Positions 57,246-64,000 of a DNA stretch of 64,000 nt are shown one piece after another; position 1 is the stretch's first letter; each line of letters begins with the position of its first letter. The notes below the pieces were generated by a model. It was not told the origin of the DNA. It saw nothing but the letters and a program-made list of their open reading frames with translations, and ran no database searches. Both the position numbers and the translations under genes were made by a program. This DNA comes from Pasteurella sp030783905 (GTDB lineage Bacteria > Pseudomonadota > Gammaproteobacteria > Enterobacterales > Pasteurellaceae): assembly GCA_051122655.1 (NCBI GenBank), contig CP182107.1:1860001-1924000 (forward strand). Direction: 5' to 3'.

Positions 57246-58948
57246 GTCAGATTCCTGTTTTGATGGAGTGTCAGTTTCATTTCAGTGCCACCTGATGTGC
57301 GGTTTGCAATGTGTAAATCAGCATTTAACTGTGTGGCACGTTCGTGCATGATATTTAAACCATAGTGTCCTTCTGGCTCTTCTAAACTTGGAATGCCAAT
57401 CCCGTCATCGCGTACAATAAACTCATATTCCCCATCTTCATTAATGTGTGCGATGATATCAATGCGATGACCTTTTGAATGTTTAATTGCATTTAAGACG
57501 GATTCTCGCACAATTTGCAAAATGTGTACTAATTGTTTTGCACTAAAACTTTGTGATGGCAGTGAGCATTGTACATGCATTGGCATGTCGGTTTGTCCAC
57601 GCAAGGACTCAACCACTTGCTCAAGCGCTAATTTCAAATTGGCTTCTTGTATGGTCAAACGGAAAGTGGCTAACAATTCGCGTAATTGCACATAGCCATC
57701 GCGTAATGCTTGCTCGAAACTGGCGATAATATTAATGCTTTGTTGTTTCGCCTCAGCACTTTCTTGTTTGATCTGATGTTTGAGCAAGGTCAACTGAATT
57801 TGCAAGAATGCCAAAACCTGTGCTAAAGAATCGTGTAATTCTCGCGCAATAATCGACCGTTCCTCCATTAACAATAATTGTTGTTGTTGGCGCTGCGTTT
57901 TATGGAAATACAGTGTGCGACTTAAAATTTGTGCAATGTTACGCATTGTGCGAGGATCTGGGCAAGGTAAGCCAGCTTGCCAATAAAGCACGGCGAGTTT
58001 TTCGTCTTCAATCTGTAATTCAACCGCTTGACAATGTTGGCTCGCTTGCTTGTGTCCAAAGCAGATATGCCAATGTTCAGCCCCTTCCACAACCAATTCT
58101 ACATAACGTAAGTGTTCACTAATAAAGAGGTTCTTTAACACATGTTGCAAGATATTTTCATCTACAGTATTCGTGGTCAGTTGCTGGGAACTTTCATACA
58201 ACATGGTTAAAGAGCGGTTTGTTTGGCGGAGCTTTTGCGTTTTTTCATTCACACTCTCTTCTAATGAGGAATACAGCTTTTCTAGCTCACTCGACATTTG
58301 GCTAAATGCACGCGCTAAGTTACCTAATTCATTTTCTTTCTGGGTATCGACTTTAACGTGGTTAAATTGGCGCATTTGCACTTGGATGCTGGCTTGTGTG
58401 AGTTGTTTCAGCGGGGTGACCACCTCTTTGCGAGCATACCATACCACATAAGACACCATCGCAATGATCGAAAGCATCGATAAAGACATGATCAACACCG
58501 CAATAATCCATTTCTTCTCAGCAAAGTGTTGCAGGGTAAATACAAATTGATCGACTTGTGCCACATAATCTGCAATTTCATTTTTATAGGCATCAATTTC
58601 CCGTTGTTTCGCATAACGTTCCATACGTTCCCAACGTTTGATCAGCTGGTGATAAGACTGTTTGACTTCATCAGGGACAAACCATTGGTCAATTTCTAGT
58701 AAAGCAGGGGAATGTAAACTTAGGCGATATTGGCGTAAATCGGTTTCGACCAATTCGGGGTGCTGTTCGAGTTCATGTAATAAGCGGTAGCTTTGCATCC
58801 GTAGGGAACCAGAGACGTTAATGGATTCCGCATCGGATTTATTACTGGCCATGATCATCAAGCTGAGCGTGGTAATGACGCCTGCAAAAATGATGATGAT
58901 AAAGAGGTAATTGGCGATTTTGGTGGAAACGGAGTGCTTAATTTTCAC
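57242..58948 (-). CDS. narQ: Nitrate/nitrite sensor histidine kinase NarQ
   Basis: A membrane sensor that detects nitrate in the periplasm and phosphorylates a NarP/NarL-type regulator. The 568-residue product has an N-terminal TM helix, a P-box-like SGSLRMQSYRLLHELE segment for nitrate binding, a second TM at about residue 150-173, a HAMP domain, a cysteine-containing central part, then the H-box IIARELHDSLAQ (His near residue 369) and a C-terminal ATP-binding end (RDDGIGIPSLEEP). It is divergent from napF, and the five following minus-strand genes are packed against it. Confidence 0.95.
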   Translation of the reverse strand: MKIKHSVSTKIANYLFIIIIFAGVITTLSLMIMASNKSDAESINVSGSLRMQSYRLLHELEQHPELVETDLRQYRLSLHSPALLEIDQWFVPDEVKQSYHQLIKRWERMERYAKQREIDAYKNEIADYVAQVDQFVFTLQHFAEKKWIIAVLIMSLSMLSIIAMVSYVVWYARKEVVTPLKQLTQASIQVQMRQFNHVKVDTQKENELGNLARAFSQMSSELEKLYSSLEESVNEKTQKLRQTNRSLTMLYESSQQLTTNTVDENILQHVLKNLFISEHLRYVELVVEGAEHWHICFGHKQASQHCQAVELQIEDEKLAVLYWQAGLPCPDPRTMRNIAQILSRTLYFHKTQRQQQQLLLMEERSIIARELHDSLAQVLAFLQIQLTLLKHQIKQESAEAKQQSINIIASFEQALRDGYVQLRELLATFRLTIQEANLKLALEQVVESLRGQTDMPMHVQCSLPSQSFSAKQLVHILQIVRESVLNAIKHSKGHRIDIIAHINEDGEYEFIVRDDGIGIPSLEEPEGHYGLNIMHERATQLNADLHIANRTSGGTEMKLTLHQNRNLT

Positions 58949-59024
58949 GACACACCTTTTAAACTGAGAAATAACGGGGCTAGTGTAGCAAAAAAATAAC
59001 CATTTTTTTACTGATAAATAAAAA

Positions 59025-59081
59025 TTGATCTAGCACAAGAAAAAGCCACTTTCTTGCCGAAATACTCAATTTGGGTAGTAT
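59025..59081 (+). promoter_or_regulatory. Possible napF promoter with FNR-like and NarP-like sites
   Basis: TTGAT-N4-CACAA (59025-59038) is a weak FNR-type half match. TACTCA-N3-TGGGTA (59063-59077) resembles NarL/NarP heptamers but with one base less spacing than the usual 7-2-7. TAGTAT at 59076 may be the -10. Confidence 0.3.
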
Positions 59082-59143
59082 GAATTTTGACCTCTCTCGC
59101 CATAATGGCAAATCGGAAAAAAGGTAAATTAAAGGAATCGCGC

Positions 59144-59692
59144 ATGACTGTTGAAAACCTATCTCGTCGTCATTTTTTGCGCGGACAGTTTCTCACCTCA
59201 TTACAGTCAGAAAAAGTCAAAACGCAAGGATTTCAAGGTATTCGACCACCTTGGAGTGTTGATGAGCACCACTTTACCCAAAACTGTCATCGTTGTGGCG
59301 ATTGTATCACCGTCTGCGAAACACAAATTCTAATAAAAGGGGAAGGGGGTTTTCCAGAGGTGCAATTTGATCACGCTGAATGCACGTTTTGCCATAAATG
59401 CGTTGATGTCTGTCAGCAACCGGTATTTAGACCACTGACCGAGCTTGCTTGGACCCATAAGATTGAAATGAGCAATCATTGTTTGACATTAAACGCGGTA
59501 GAGTGTCGAAGCTGTGAAGACAGTTGTGAAATGCGGGCGATTCGTTTTAAACGCCAGATTGGTGGTGTCTCACAACCGCAATTCGTGTTAGAGGACTGTA
59601 ATGGATGTGGGGCCTGTTTGCGCAGTTGCCCTGTGTCAGCCATTAAGCTGTCATTGATACAACAACATCAAGTAGAAAAAACAAATGACTGA
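59144..59692 (+). CDS. napF: Ferredoxin-type protein NapF
   Basis: NapF is a cytoplasmic Fe-S protein that helps mature NapA. The 182-residue product has four cysteine clusters: CHRCGDCITVC, CTFCHKCVDVC, CRSCEDSCEMR and CNGCGACLRSC. The N-terminus (SRRHFLRGQF) includes the pair of arginines typical of NapF. The ATG at 59144 follows AAAGGA; an upstream in-frame ATG at 59087 would precede the promoter elements. Its 3' end overlaps napD by eight bases. Confidence 0.95.
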   Translation: MTVENLSRRHFLRGQFLTSLQSEKVKTQGFQGIRPPWSVDEHHFTQNCHRCGDCITVCETQILIKGEGGFPEVQFDHAECTFCHKCVDVCQQPVFRPLTELAWTHKIEMSNHCLTLNAVECRSCEDSCEMRAIRFKRQIGGVSQPQFVLEDCNGCGACLRSCPVSAIKLSLIQQHQVEKTND

Positions 59693-59960
59693 ACAAATCA
59701 CAATGGAAAATGCAAAAGATTGGCATGTCTGCGGTCTCGTGATTCAAGGTAATCCCAAAAAATTAGAGGCAATTCAGACCGCACTTTTGGCGATACCAAA
59801 TACGGATATCCCTGCATTGGACGCACAGACTGGTAAGCTTGTTGTGGTTATGCAATCGCATGATCAACATCTTTTACATCAACAAATGGAAGCGACACGA
59901 GAGATTGACGGCGTCATTGATGTGTCCTTGGTGTACCATCAGCAAGACGAAAATGAATAA
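59685..59960 (+). CDS. napD: NapA-specific chaperone NapD
   Basis: NapD binds the Tat signal of NapA and keeps it in the cytoplasm until cofactor loading is complete. The 91-residue protein has the family pattern WHVCGLVIQGNPKKLEAIQ and IPALDAQTGKLVVVMQS. It overlaps napF by eight bases, and napA follows after 35 bases. An uptake core lies inside at 59778. Confidence 0.94.
   Translation: MTEQITMENAKDWHVCGLVIQGNPKKLEAIQTALLAIPNTDIPALDAQTGKLVVVMQSHDQHLLHQQMEATREIDGVIDVSLVYHQQDENE
59778..59786 (-). repeat. DNA uptake signal sequence
   Basis: Exact core (minus strand) inside napD. Confidence 0.8.
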
Positions 59961-59995
59961 AAACATCAAATAATTCAATATAGTGGGGGAACGCT

Positions 59996-62488
59996 ATGAA
60001 GATGAATTTAAGTCGTCGTGACTTTATGAAAACCAATGCTGCAGTTGCTGCGGCTGCGGTAGCAGGGTTGACTATTCCAGTGAAAAACGTGGAAGCGTCG
60101 CCAGATAACATTATTAAATGGGACAAAGCGCCTTGCCGTTTCTGTGGTACAGGCTGTAGTGTGTTAGTAGGGACGCAAAATGGGCGAGTCGTTGCTTCGC
60201 AAGGGGATCCCGATGCAGATGTAAACCGCGGTTTGAACTGCATCAAAGGCTATTTCTTACCAAAAATCATGTACGGTAAAGACCGCTTAACCTCGCCAAT
60301 GTTACGCATGAAAGACGGCAAATTTGACAAGCATGGCGAATTCACCCCCGTTTCTTGGGATCAAGCCTTCACCATTATGGCAGAAAAATTCAAAAAAGCC
60401 TTAAAAGAGAAAGGCCCAAATGGTGCGGGGATGTTCACCTCGGGACAATCCACCATTTTTGAAGGTGTCGCCAAATCCAAATTATTTAAAGCAGGCTTGC
60501 GCTCTAATAATATTGATCCAAATGCCCGTCATTGTATGGCATCCGCCGCAGTTGCCTTTATGCGTACCTTCGGTATGGATGAGCCAATGGGCTGTTATGA
60601 TGATATTGAGAAAGCCGATGCCTTTGTCCTGTGGGGATCGAATATGGCAGAAATGCACCCGATTTTATGGTCGCGTATTTCTGATCGTCGTTTATCTCAT
60701 CCAAATGTGAAAGTCGCAGTGCTTTCCACTTTTGAACATCGCTCATTTGAATTAGCCGATTTAGGTATTTTCTTCACGCCACAATCGGATTTGGCGATCA
60801 TGAACTACATTGCGAATTACTTGATTCAACATGATGCCATTGATCATGACTTTATTCAAAAACACACCAAATTTAAACGCGGTGAAACAGATATTGGCTA
60901 TGGCTTACGTGATACCCACGCGTTAGAAAAAGCGGCAAAAAATGTGAAAACTGCGGGCAAAATGCACGACAGTGATTTCGAGGAGTATAAAAAACTCGTC
61001 GCACCCTATACGCTAGAAAAAGCCCATGAAATTTCAGGGGTGCCAAAAGATCAGCTTGAAGCCCTTGCGAAAATGTATGCGGATCCGAAACTGAATATTG
61101 TGTCGTTCTGGACTATGGGTTTCAACCAACATACACGTGGTGTGTGGGCAAACCACTTGATCTATAACATTCACTTATTAACTGGCAAAATCTCTAAACC
61201 CGGTTGCGGACCATTCTCGCTAACAGGTCAACCTTCTGCTTGTGGTACCGCGCGTGAGGTGGGCACCTTTGCACACCGTTTACCTGCGGATTTGGTGGTG
61301 ACCAATCCAAAACACGTTGAAAAAGCCGAAAAACTGTGGAAGTTACCAAAAGGTGTAATTCAGACCCAAGTGGGCTATCACGCGGTGGCACAAGACCGTG
61401 CGTTAAAAGATAAGAAAATGAATGTGTTATGGCAAATGTGTACCAATAACATGCAAGGTGGTCCAAATATCAACCAAGAGCGTTTCCCGGGGTGGCGTGA
61501 TGAAGAAAACTTTGTCATTGTGTCAGATCCTTATCCAACGGTTTCTGCGCTTGCCGCGGATTTAATTTTACCAACAGCAATGTGGGTGGAAAAAGAAGGG
61601 GCGTATGGTAACGCAGAGCGCCGCACGCAATTCTGGTATCAACAAGTAAAAGCACCGGGTGAATCTAAATCTGACGTCTGGCAGTTAGTGGAGTTCTCTA
61701 AATATTTCACTACCGATGAAATGTGGCCGGCAGAGGTGTTAGCAGCTAACCCTGAATATAAAGGAAAAACCTTGTATGAAGTGTTATTCCGTAATGGACA
61801 AGTGGATAAATTCCAAGTACCAACCGATAAACCTGGTTACATGAATGATGAAGCGGAGCACTTTGGTTTCTATTTACAAAAAGGGCTATTTGAAGAATAT
61901 GCGGCTTTTGGTCGTGGCCATGGTCACGATTTAGCTGACTTTGAAACCTATCACAAAGCGCGTGGTTTACGTTGGCCAGTGGTGGACGGGAAAGAAACCC
62001 TATGGCGTTATCGTGAAGGCTATGACCCTTATGTTAAAGCAGGTGAGGGCGTGGCGTTCTATGGTTACCCAGATAAAAAAGCGATTATTCTTGCCGTACC
62101 TTATGAGCCACCAGCGGAAGCGCCAGATGCAGAATATGATTTGTGGTTATGTACTGGTCGTGTGTTAGAACACTGGCATACTGGCACAATGACTCGTCGT
62201 GTACCTGAACTGCATCGTTCTTTCCCAAATAACTTGGTTTGGATGCATCCATTTGATGCGAAAAAACGTGGTTTACGTCATGGAGATAAAGTGAAAGTGA
62301 GTTCACGTCGTGGTGACATCATTTCTCACTTAGATACCCGTGGTCGTAATAAAGTCCCACAGGGCTTAGTGTATACCACGTTCTTTGATGCGGGTCAGTT
62401 AGCGAACTATCTGACATTAGATGCGACAGATCCCATTTCCAAAGAAACTGACTTCAAAAAATGTGCAGTAAAAGTGGAAAAAGCCTAA
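59996..62488 (+). CDS. napA: Periplasmic nitrate reductase, large subunit NapA
   Basis: NapA reduces nitrate to nitrite in the periplasm with a bis-MGD molybdenum site and one 4Fe-4S cluster. The 830-residue product has a Tat signal SRRDFMKTNAAVAAAA (residues 6-21), cluster cysteines C47, C50, C54 and C82, and the Mo-ligand Cys in NARHCMASA. The pterin-binding region near the end (EHWHTGTMTRR) is intact. A GGGG-type ribosome site (GTGGGGGAACGCT) precedes the ATG. The signal is handled by NapD, encoded just upstream. Confidence 0.98.
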   Translation: MKMNLSRRDFMKTNAAVAAAAVAGLTIPVKNVEASPDNIIKWDKAPCRFCGTGCSVLVGTQNGRVVASQGDPDADVNRGLNCIKGYFLPKIMYGKDRLTSPMLRMKDGKFDKHGEFTPVSWDQAFTIMAEKFKKALKEKGPNGAGMFTSGQSTIFEGVAKSKLFKAGLRSNNIDPNARHCMASAAVAFMRTFGMDEPMGCYDDIEKADAFVLWGSNMAEMHPILWSRISDRRLSHPNVKVAVLSTFEHRSFELADLGIFFTPQSDLAIMNYIANYLIQHDAIDHDFIQKHTKFKRGETDIGYGLRDTHALEKAAKNVKTAGKMHDSDFEEYKKLVAPYTLEKAHEISGVPKDQLEALAKMYADPKLNIVSFWTMGFNQHTRGVWANHLIYNIHLLTGKISKPGCGPFSLTGQPSACGTAREVGTFAHRLPADLVVTNPKHVEKAEKLWKLPKGVIQTQVGYHAVAQDRALKDKKMNVLWQMCTNNMQGGPNINQERFPGWRDEENFVIVSDPYPTVSALAADLILPTAMWVEKEGAYGNAERRTQFWYQQVKAPGESKSDVWQLVEFSKYFTTDEMWPAEVLAANPEYKGKTLYEVLFRNGQVDKFQVPTDKPGYMNDEAEHFGFYLQKGLFEEYAAFGRGHGHDLADFETYHKARGLRWPVVDGKETLWRYREGYDPYVKAGEGVAFYGYPDKKAIILAVPYEPPAEAPDAEYDLWLCTGRVLEHWHTGTMTRRVPELHRSFPNNLVWMHPFDAKKRGLRHGDKVKVSSRRGDIISHLDTRGRNKVPQGLVYTTFFDAGQLANYLTLDATDPISKETDFKKCAVKVEKA

Positions 62489-62511
62489 TTCGTCAAATTT
62501 AATGAGGAACA

Positions 62512-62520
62512 ACCGCACTT
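62512..62520 (-). repeat. DNA uptake signal sequence
   Basis: Exact core on the minus strand in the short napA-napG gap. Confidence 0.8.
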
Positions 62521-62560
62521 GGCACATATTGTCGTGTGTCAGGTGCGCTTGTAAAGTCGA

Positions 62561-63313
62561 ATGAAAAAACCAGTTGTGAATCCTGATCGTCGTCGATTTT
62601 TTAAAGAGGCTACGCGCACTGTAGGCGGGTTGGCAGGGGTAACCTTGCTGCTTGGTTTGCAACAAAAGCAAAGTCTAGCACGCGAAGGGGTGGCATTACG
62701 CCCACCGTTTGCTCTTGACAATGATCAGGCGTTTTCTGCTGCGTGCATTCGTTGTGGTCAGTGTGTACAAGCCTGTCCATACGAGATGTTACACCTTGCG
62801 TCTTTGATTTCACCGATGGAAGCTGGCACACCCTATTTTATTGCACGCGATAAGCCATGTGAGATGTGTGTGGATATTCCTTGTGCTCAAGCCTGCCCAA
62901 CAGGTGCTTTAGATAATCAAGCTACAGAAATTAATGAGGCTCGCATGGGGTTAGCGGTTCTGTTAGACCATGAAACCTGTCTGAATTGGCAAGGGTTACG
63001 CTGTGATGTGTGTTACCGCGTCTGCCCATTAATTAATAAAGCGATTACCTTAGTGATGCATCGTAATGAGCGTACCGGGAAGCATGCAGTGTTTATTCCG
63101 ACTGTACATTCTGAAGCTTGTACGGGTTGTGGCAAATGTGAAGAGGCTTGTGTGTTAGACGAGGCGGCGATCAAAGTGTTACCTATGGCATTAGCGAAAG
63201 GGATGTTAGGTAAACATTATCGTTTAGGTTGGGAAGAGAAAGACAAGGCCGGGCATTCTCTTGCCCCAGAAGGCATTATTTCACTACCAACTCGTTTACC
63301 GGAGAGCTTGTAA
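62561..63313 (+). CDS. napG: Ferredoxin-type protein NapG
   Basis: NapG is a periplasmic-side Fe-S protein that with NapH passes quinol electrons towards NapA. The 250-residue product has a Tat-like RRRFFKEATRT start and four cysteine clusters: CIRCGQCVQACP, CEMCVDIPCAQACP, CDVCYRVCP and CTGCGKCEEAC. The ribosome site is weak. The stop overlaps the napH ATG by one base. Confidence 0.95.
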   Translation: MKKPVVNPDRRRFFKEATRTVGGLAGVTLLLGLQQKQSLAREGVALRPPFALDNDQAFSAACIRCGQCVQACPYEMLHLASLISPMEAGTPYFIARDKPCEMCVDIPCAQACPTGALDNQATEINEARMGLAVLLDHETCLNWQGLRCDVCYRVCPLINKAITLVMHRNERTGKHAVFIPTVHSEACTGCGKCEEACVLDEAAIKVLPMALAKGMLGKHYRLGWEEKDKAGHSLAPEGIISLPTRLPESL

Positions 63314-64000
63314 TGGCAAATTCACCAAAATATGCGGGTAAAGAAGCACGCGAAAAATTAGGCTGGTGGCATGCCAATCGCTTTTTGTTTTGGCGACGTC
63401 TAACCCAGCTGAGTATTCTTGCCATGTTTTTAAGTGGCCCTTATTTTGGGGTGTGGATCTTAAGGGGCAATTACAGCAGTAGTCTTTTTTTAGATGTGAT
63501 CCCGATGACAGACCCATTAATTATGGCAGAAAGTCTCGCGACCGGTTTTATGCCGACCATGACGGCTTTGTTGGGTGTCCTGATTGTAGTGGTGCTTTAT
63601 GCCATTTTAGGGAGTCGCGTTTTCTGTGCTTGGGTTTGCCCATTAAACATCGTGACAGATGTGTCTGCTTGGTTAAGACGCAAATTAGAAATTCGTCAAT
63701 CTGCCAAACTGCCACGCACTTTACGCTATGCGATTTTAGTGATGATTTTACTCGGCAGTGCACTGAGTGGTTTTTTACTCTGGGAATGGCTCAATCCCGT
63801 TGCCGCACTGGGGCGCGCGTTAATTTATGGTTTCGGGGCGACGGTTTGGCTCGTCCTCGCGGTATTTTTATTCGATTTATTGATTGTCGAGCATGGTTGG
63901 TGTGGGCATTTATGTCCAATCGGGGCGGCCTATGGTGTGATTGGTGCGAAAGGTATTTTTCGTATCAAAGTGGCGCATCGCCAACAATGTGATAATTGCA
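63313..64000 (+). CDS. napH: Ferredoxin-type quinol dehydrogenase NapH (5' part)
   Basis: NapH is the membrane partner of NapG. The frame is open to the window end, showing about 229 residues. It begins MANSPKYAGKEAREKLGWW and has four membrane helices; cytoplasmic-side CAWVCPLN and CGHLCPIG are the CX3CP motifs of the family, and QQCDNC at the edge begins the first ferredoxin cluster. napB and napC are expected beyond the window. Confidence 0.95.
   Translation, partial: MANSPKYAGKEAREKLGWWHANRFLFWRRLTQLSILAMFLSGPYFGVWILRGNYSSSLFLDVIPMTDPLIMAESLATGFMPTMTALLGVLIVVVLYAILGSRVFCAWVCPLNIVTDVSAWLRRKLEIRQSAKLPRTLRYAILVMILLGSALSGFLLWEWLNPVAALGRALIYGFGATVWLVLAVFLFDLLIVEHGWCGHLCPIGAAYGVIGAKGIFRIKVAHRQQCDNC

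Overview
The window is a 64 kb piece of a Pasteurellaceae chromosome, most likely Pasteurella multocida or a close relative. The evidence is the many exact copies (at least 21) of the Haemophilus/Pasteurella DNA-uptake core AAGTGCGGT, a moderately AT-rich composition, a competence (CRP-S) operator in front of comF with sxy/tfoX 1.5 kb away, an Hsf/YadA-type trimeric adhesin, and a periplasmic nitrate reductase cluster beginning napF-napD-napA-napG-napH. The species name rests on remembered gene content, not on a search.

Layout. 1-2.5 kb: 3' part of a type I restriction gene (hsdR). 2.6-7.5 kb: pckA, a decayed outer-membrane-protein-like remnant, nudE, then the heat-shock set yrfG-hslR-hslO. 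7.6-14.8 kb: cysQ, then the oxidative pentose-phosphate genes zwf, pgl and gnd, with an AT-rich accessory islet (GST, two hypotheticals, a lipoprotein) lodged between pgl and gnd. 15-18 kb: HAD phosphatase, comF, nfuA, sxy. 18.3-24 kb: a complete rRNA operon (tandem P1/P2 promoters, boxA, 16S, tRNA-Ile, tRNA-Ala, 23S, 5S, terminator). 24.1-31.7 kb: def, fmt, rsmB, a family-2 glycosyltransferase, trkA, mscL, rraB, a SIMPL-domain exported protein, slyD. 31.7-39.5 kb (mostly minus strand): a DUF465 protein, a low-molecular-weight phosphatase, the 1309-residue trimeric autotransporter, rimO, udp, asnC. 39.7-48.6 kb: asnA; the N-acetylmuramate recycling genes murP-murQ with divergent murR; a TAXI-type TRAP transporter (receptor, DUF1850 protein, fused permease) behind a PurR-like palindrome; a MarC protein. 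48.6-59 kb: yheS, an exported unknown, rpoH, a phospholipase-D/cardiolipin synthase-like protein, then tehA, a DUF2322 protein, murB, a peptidase S51 protein and narQ tightly packed on the minus strand. 59-64 kb: napF, napD, napA, napG and the start of napH, divergent from narQ.

How genes work together. zwf, pgl and gnd supply the three oxidative pentose-phosphate steps. MurP imports and phosphorylates MurNAc, MurQ removes the lactyl ether, and MurR is the likely local repressor. NarQ senses nitrate and probably controls the divergent nap genes through a partner regulator that is not in the window. Sxy and cAMP-CRP should activate comF through the palindrome upstream of it.

I did not find a convincing new multi-gene system. 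The observations most worth following are the PD-(D/E)XK-like orphan protein in the islet at 12 kb, the frameshifted membrane-protein remnant next to nudE, the glycosyltransferase inserted in the def-fmt-rsmB-trkA run, the PurR-like box before the TAXI transporter, and the repeated use of paired uptake sequences as transcription terminators.
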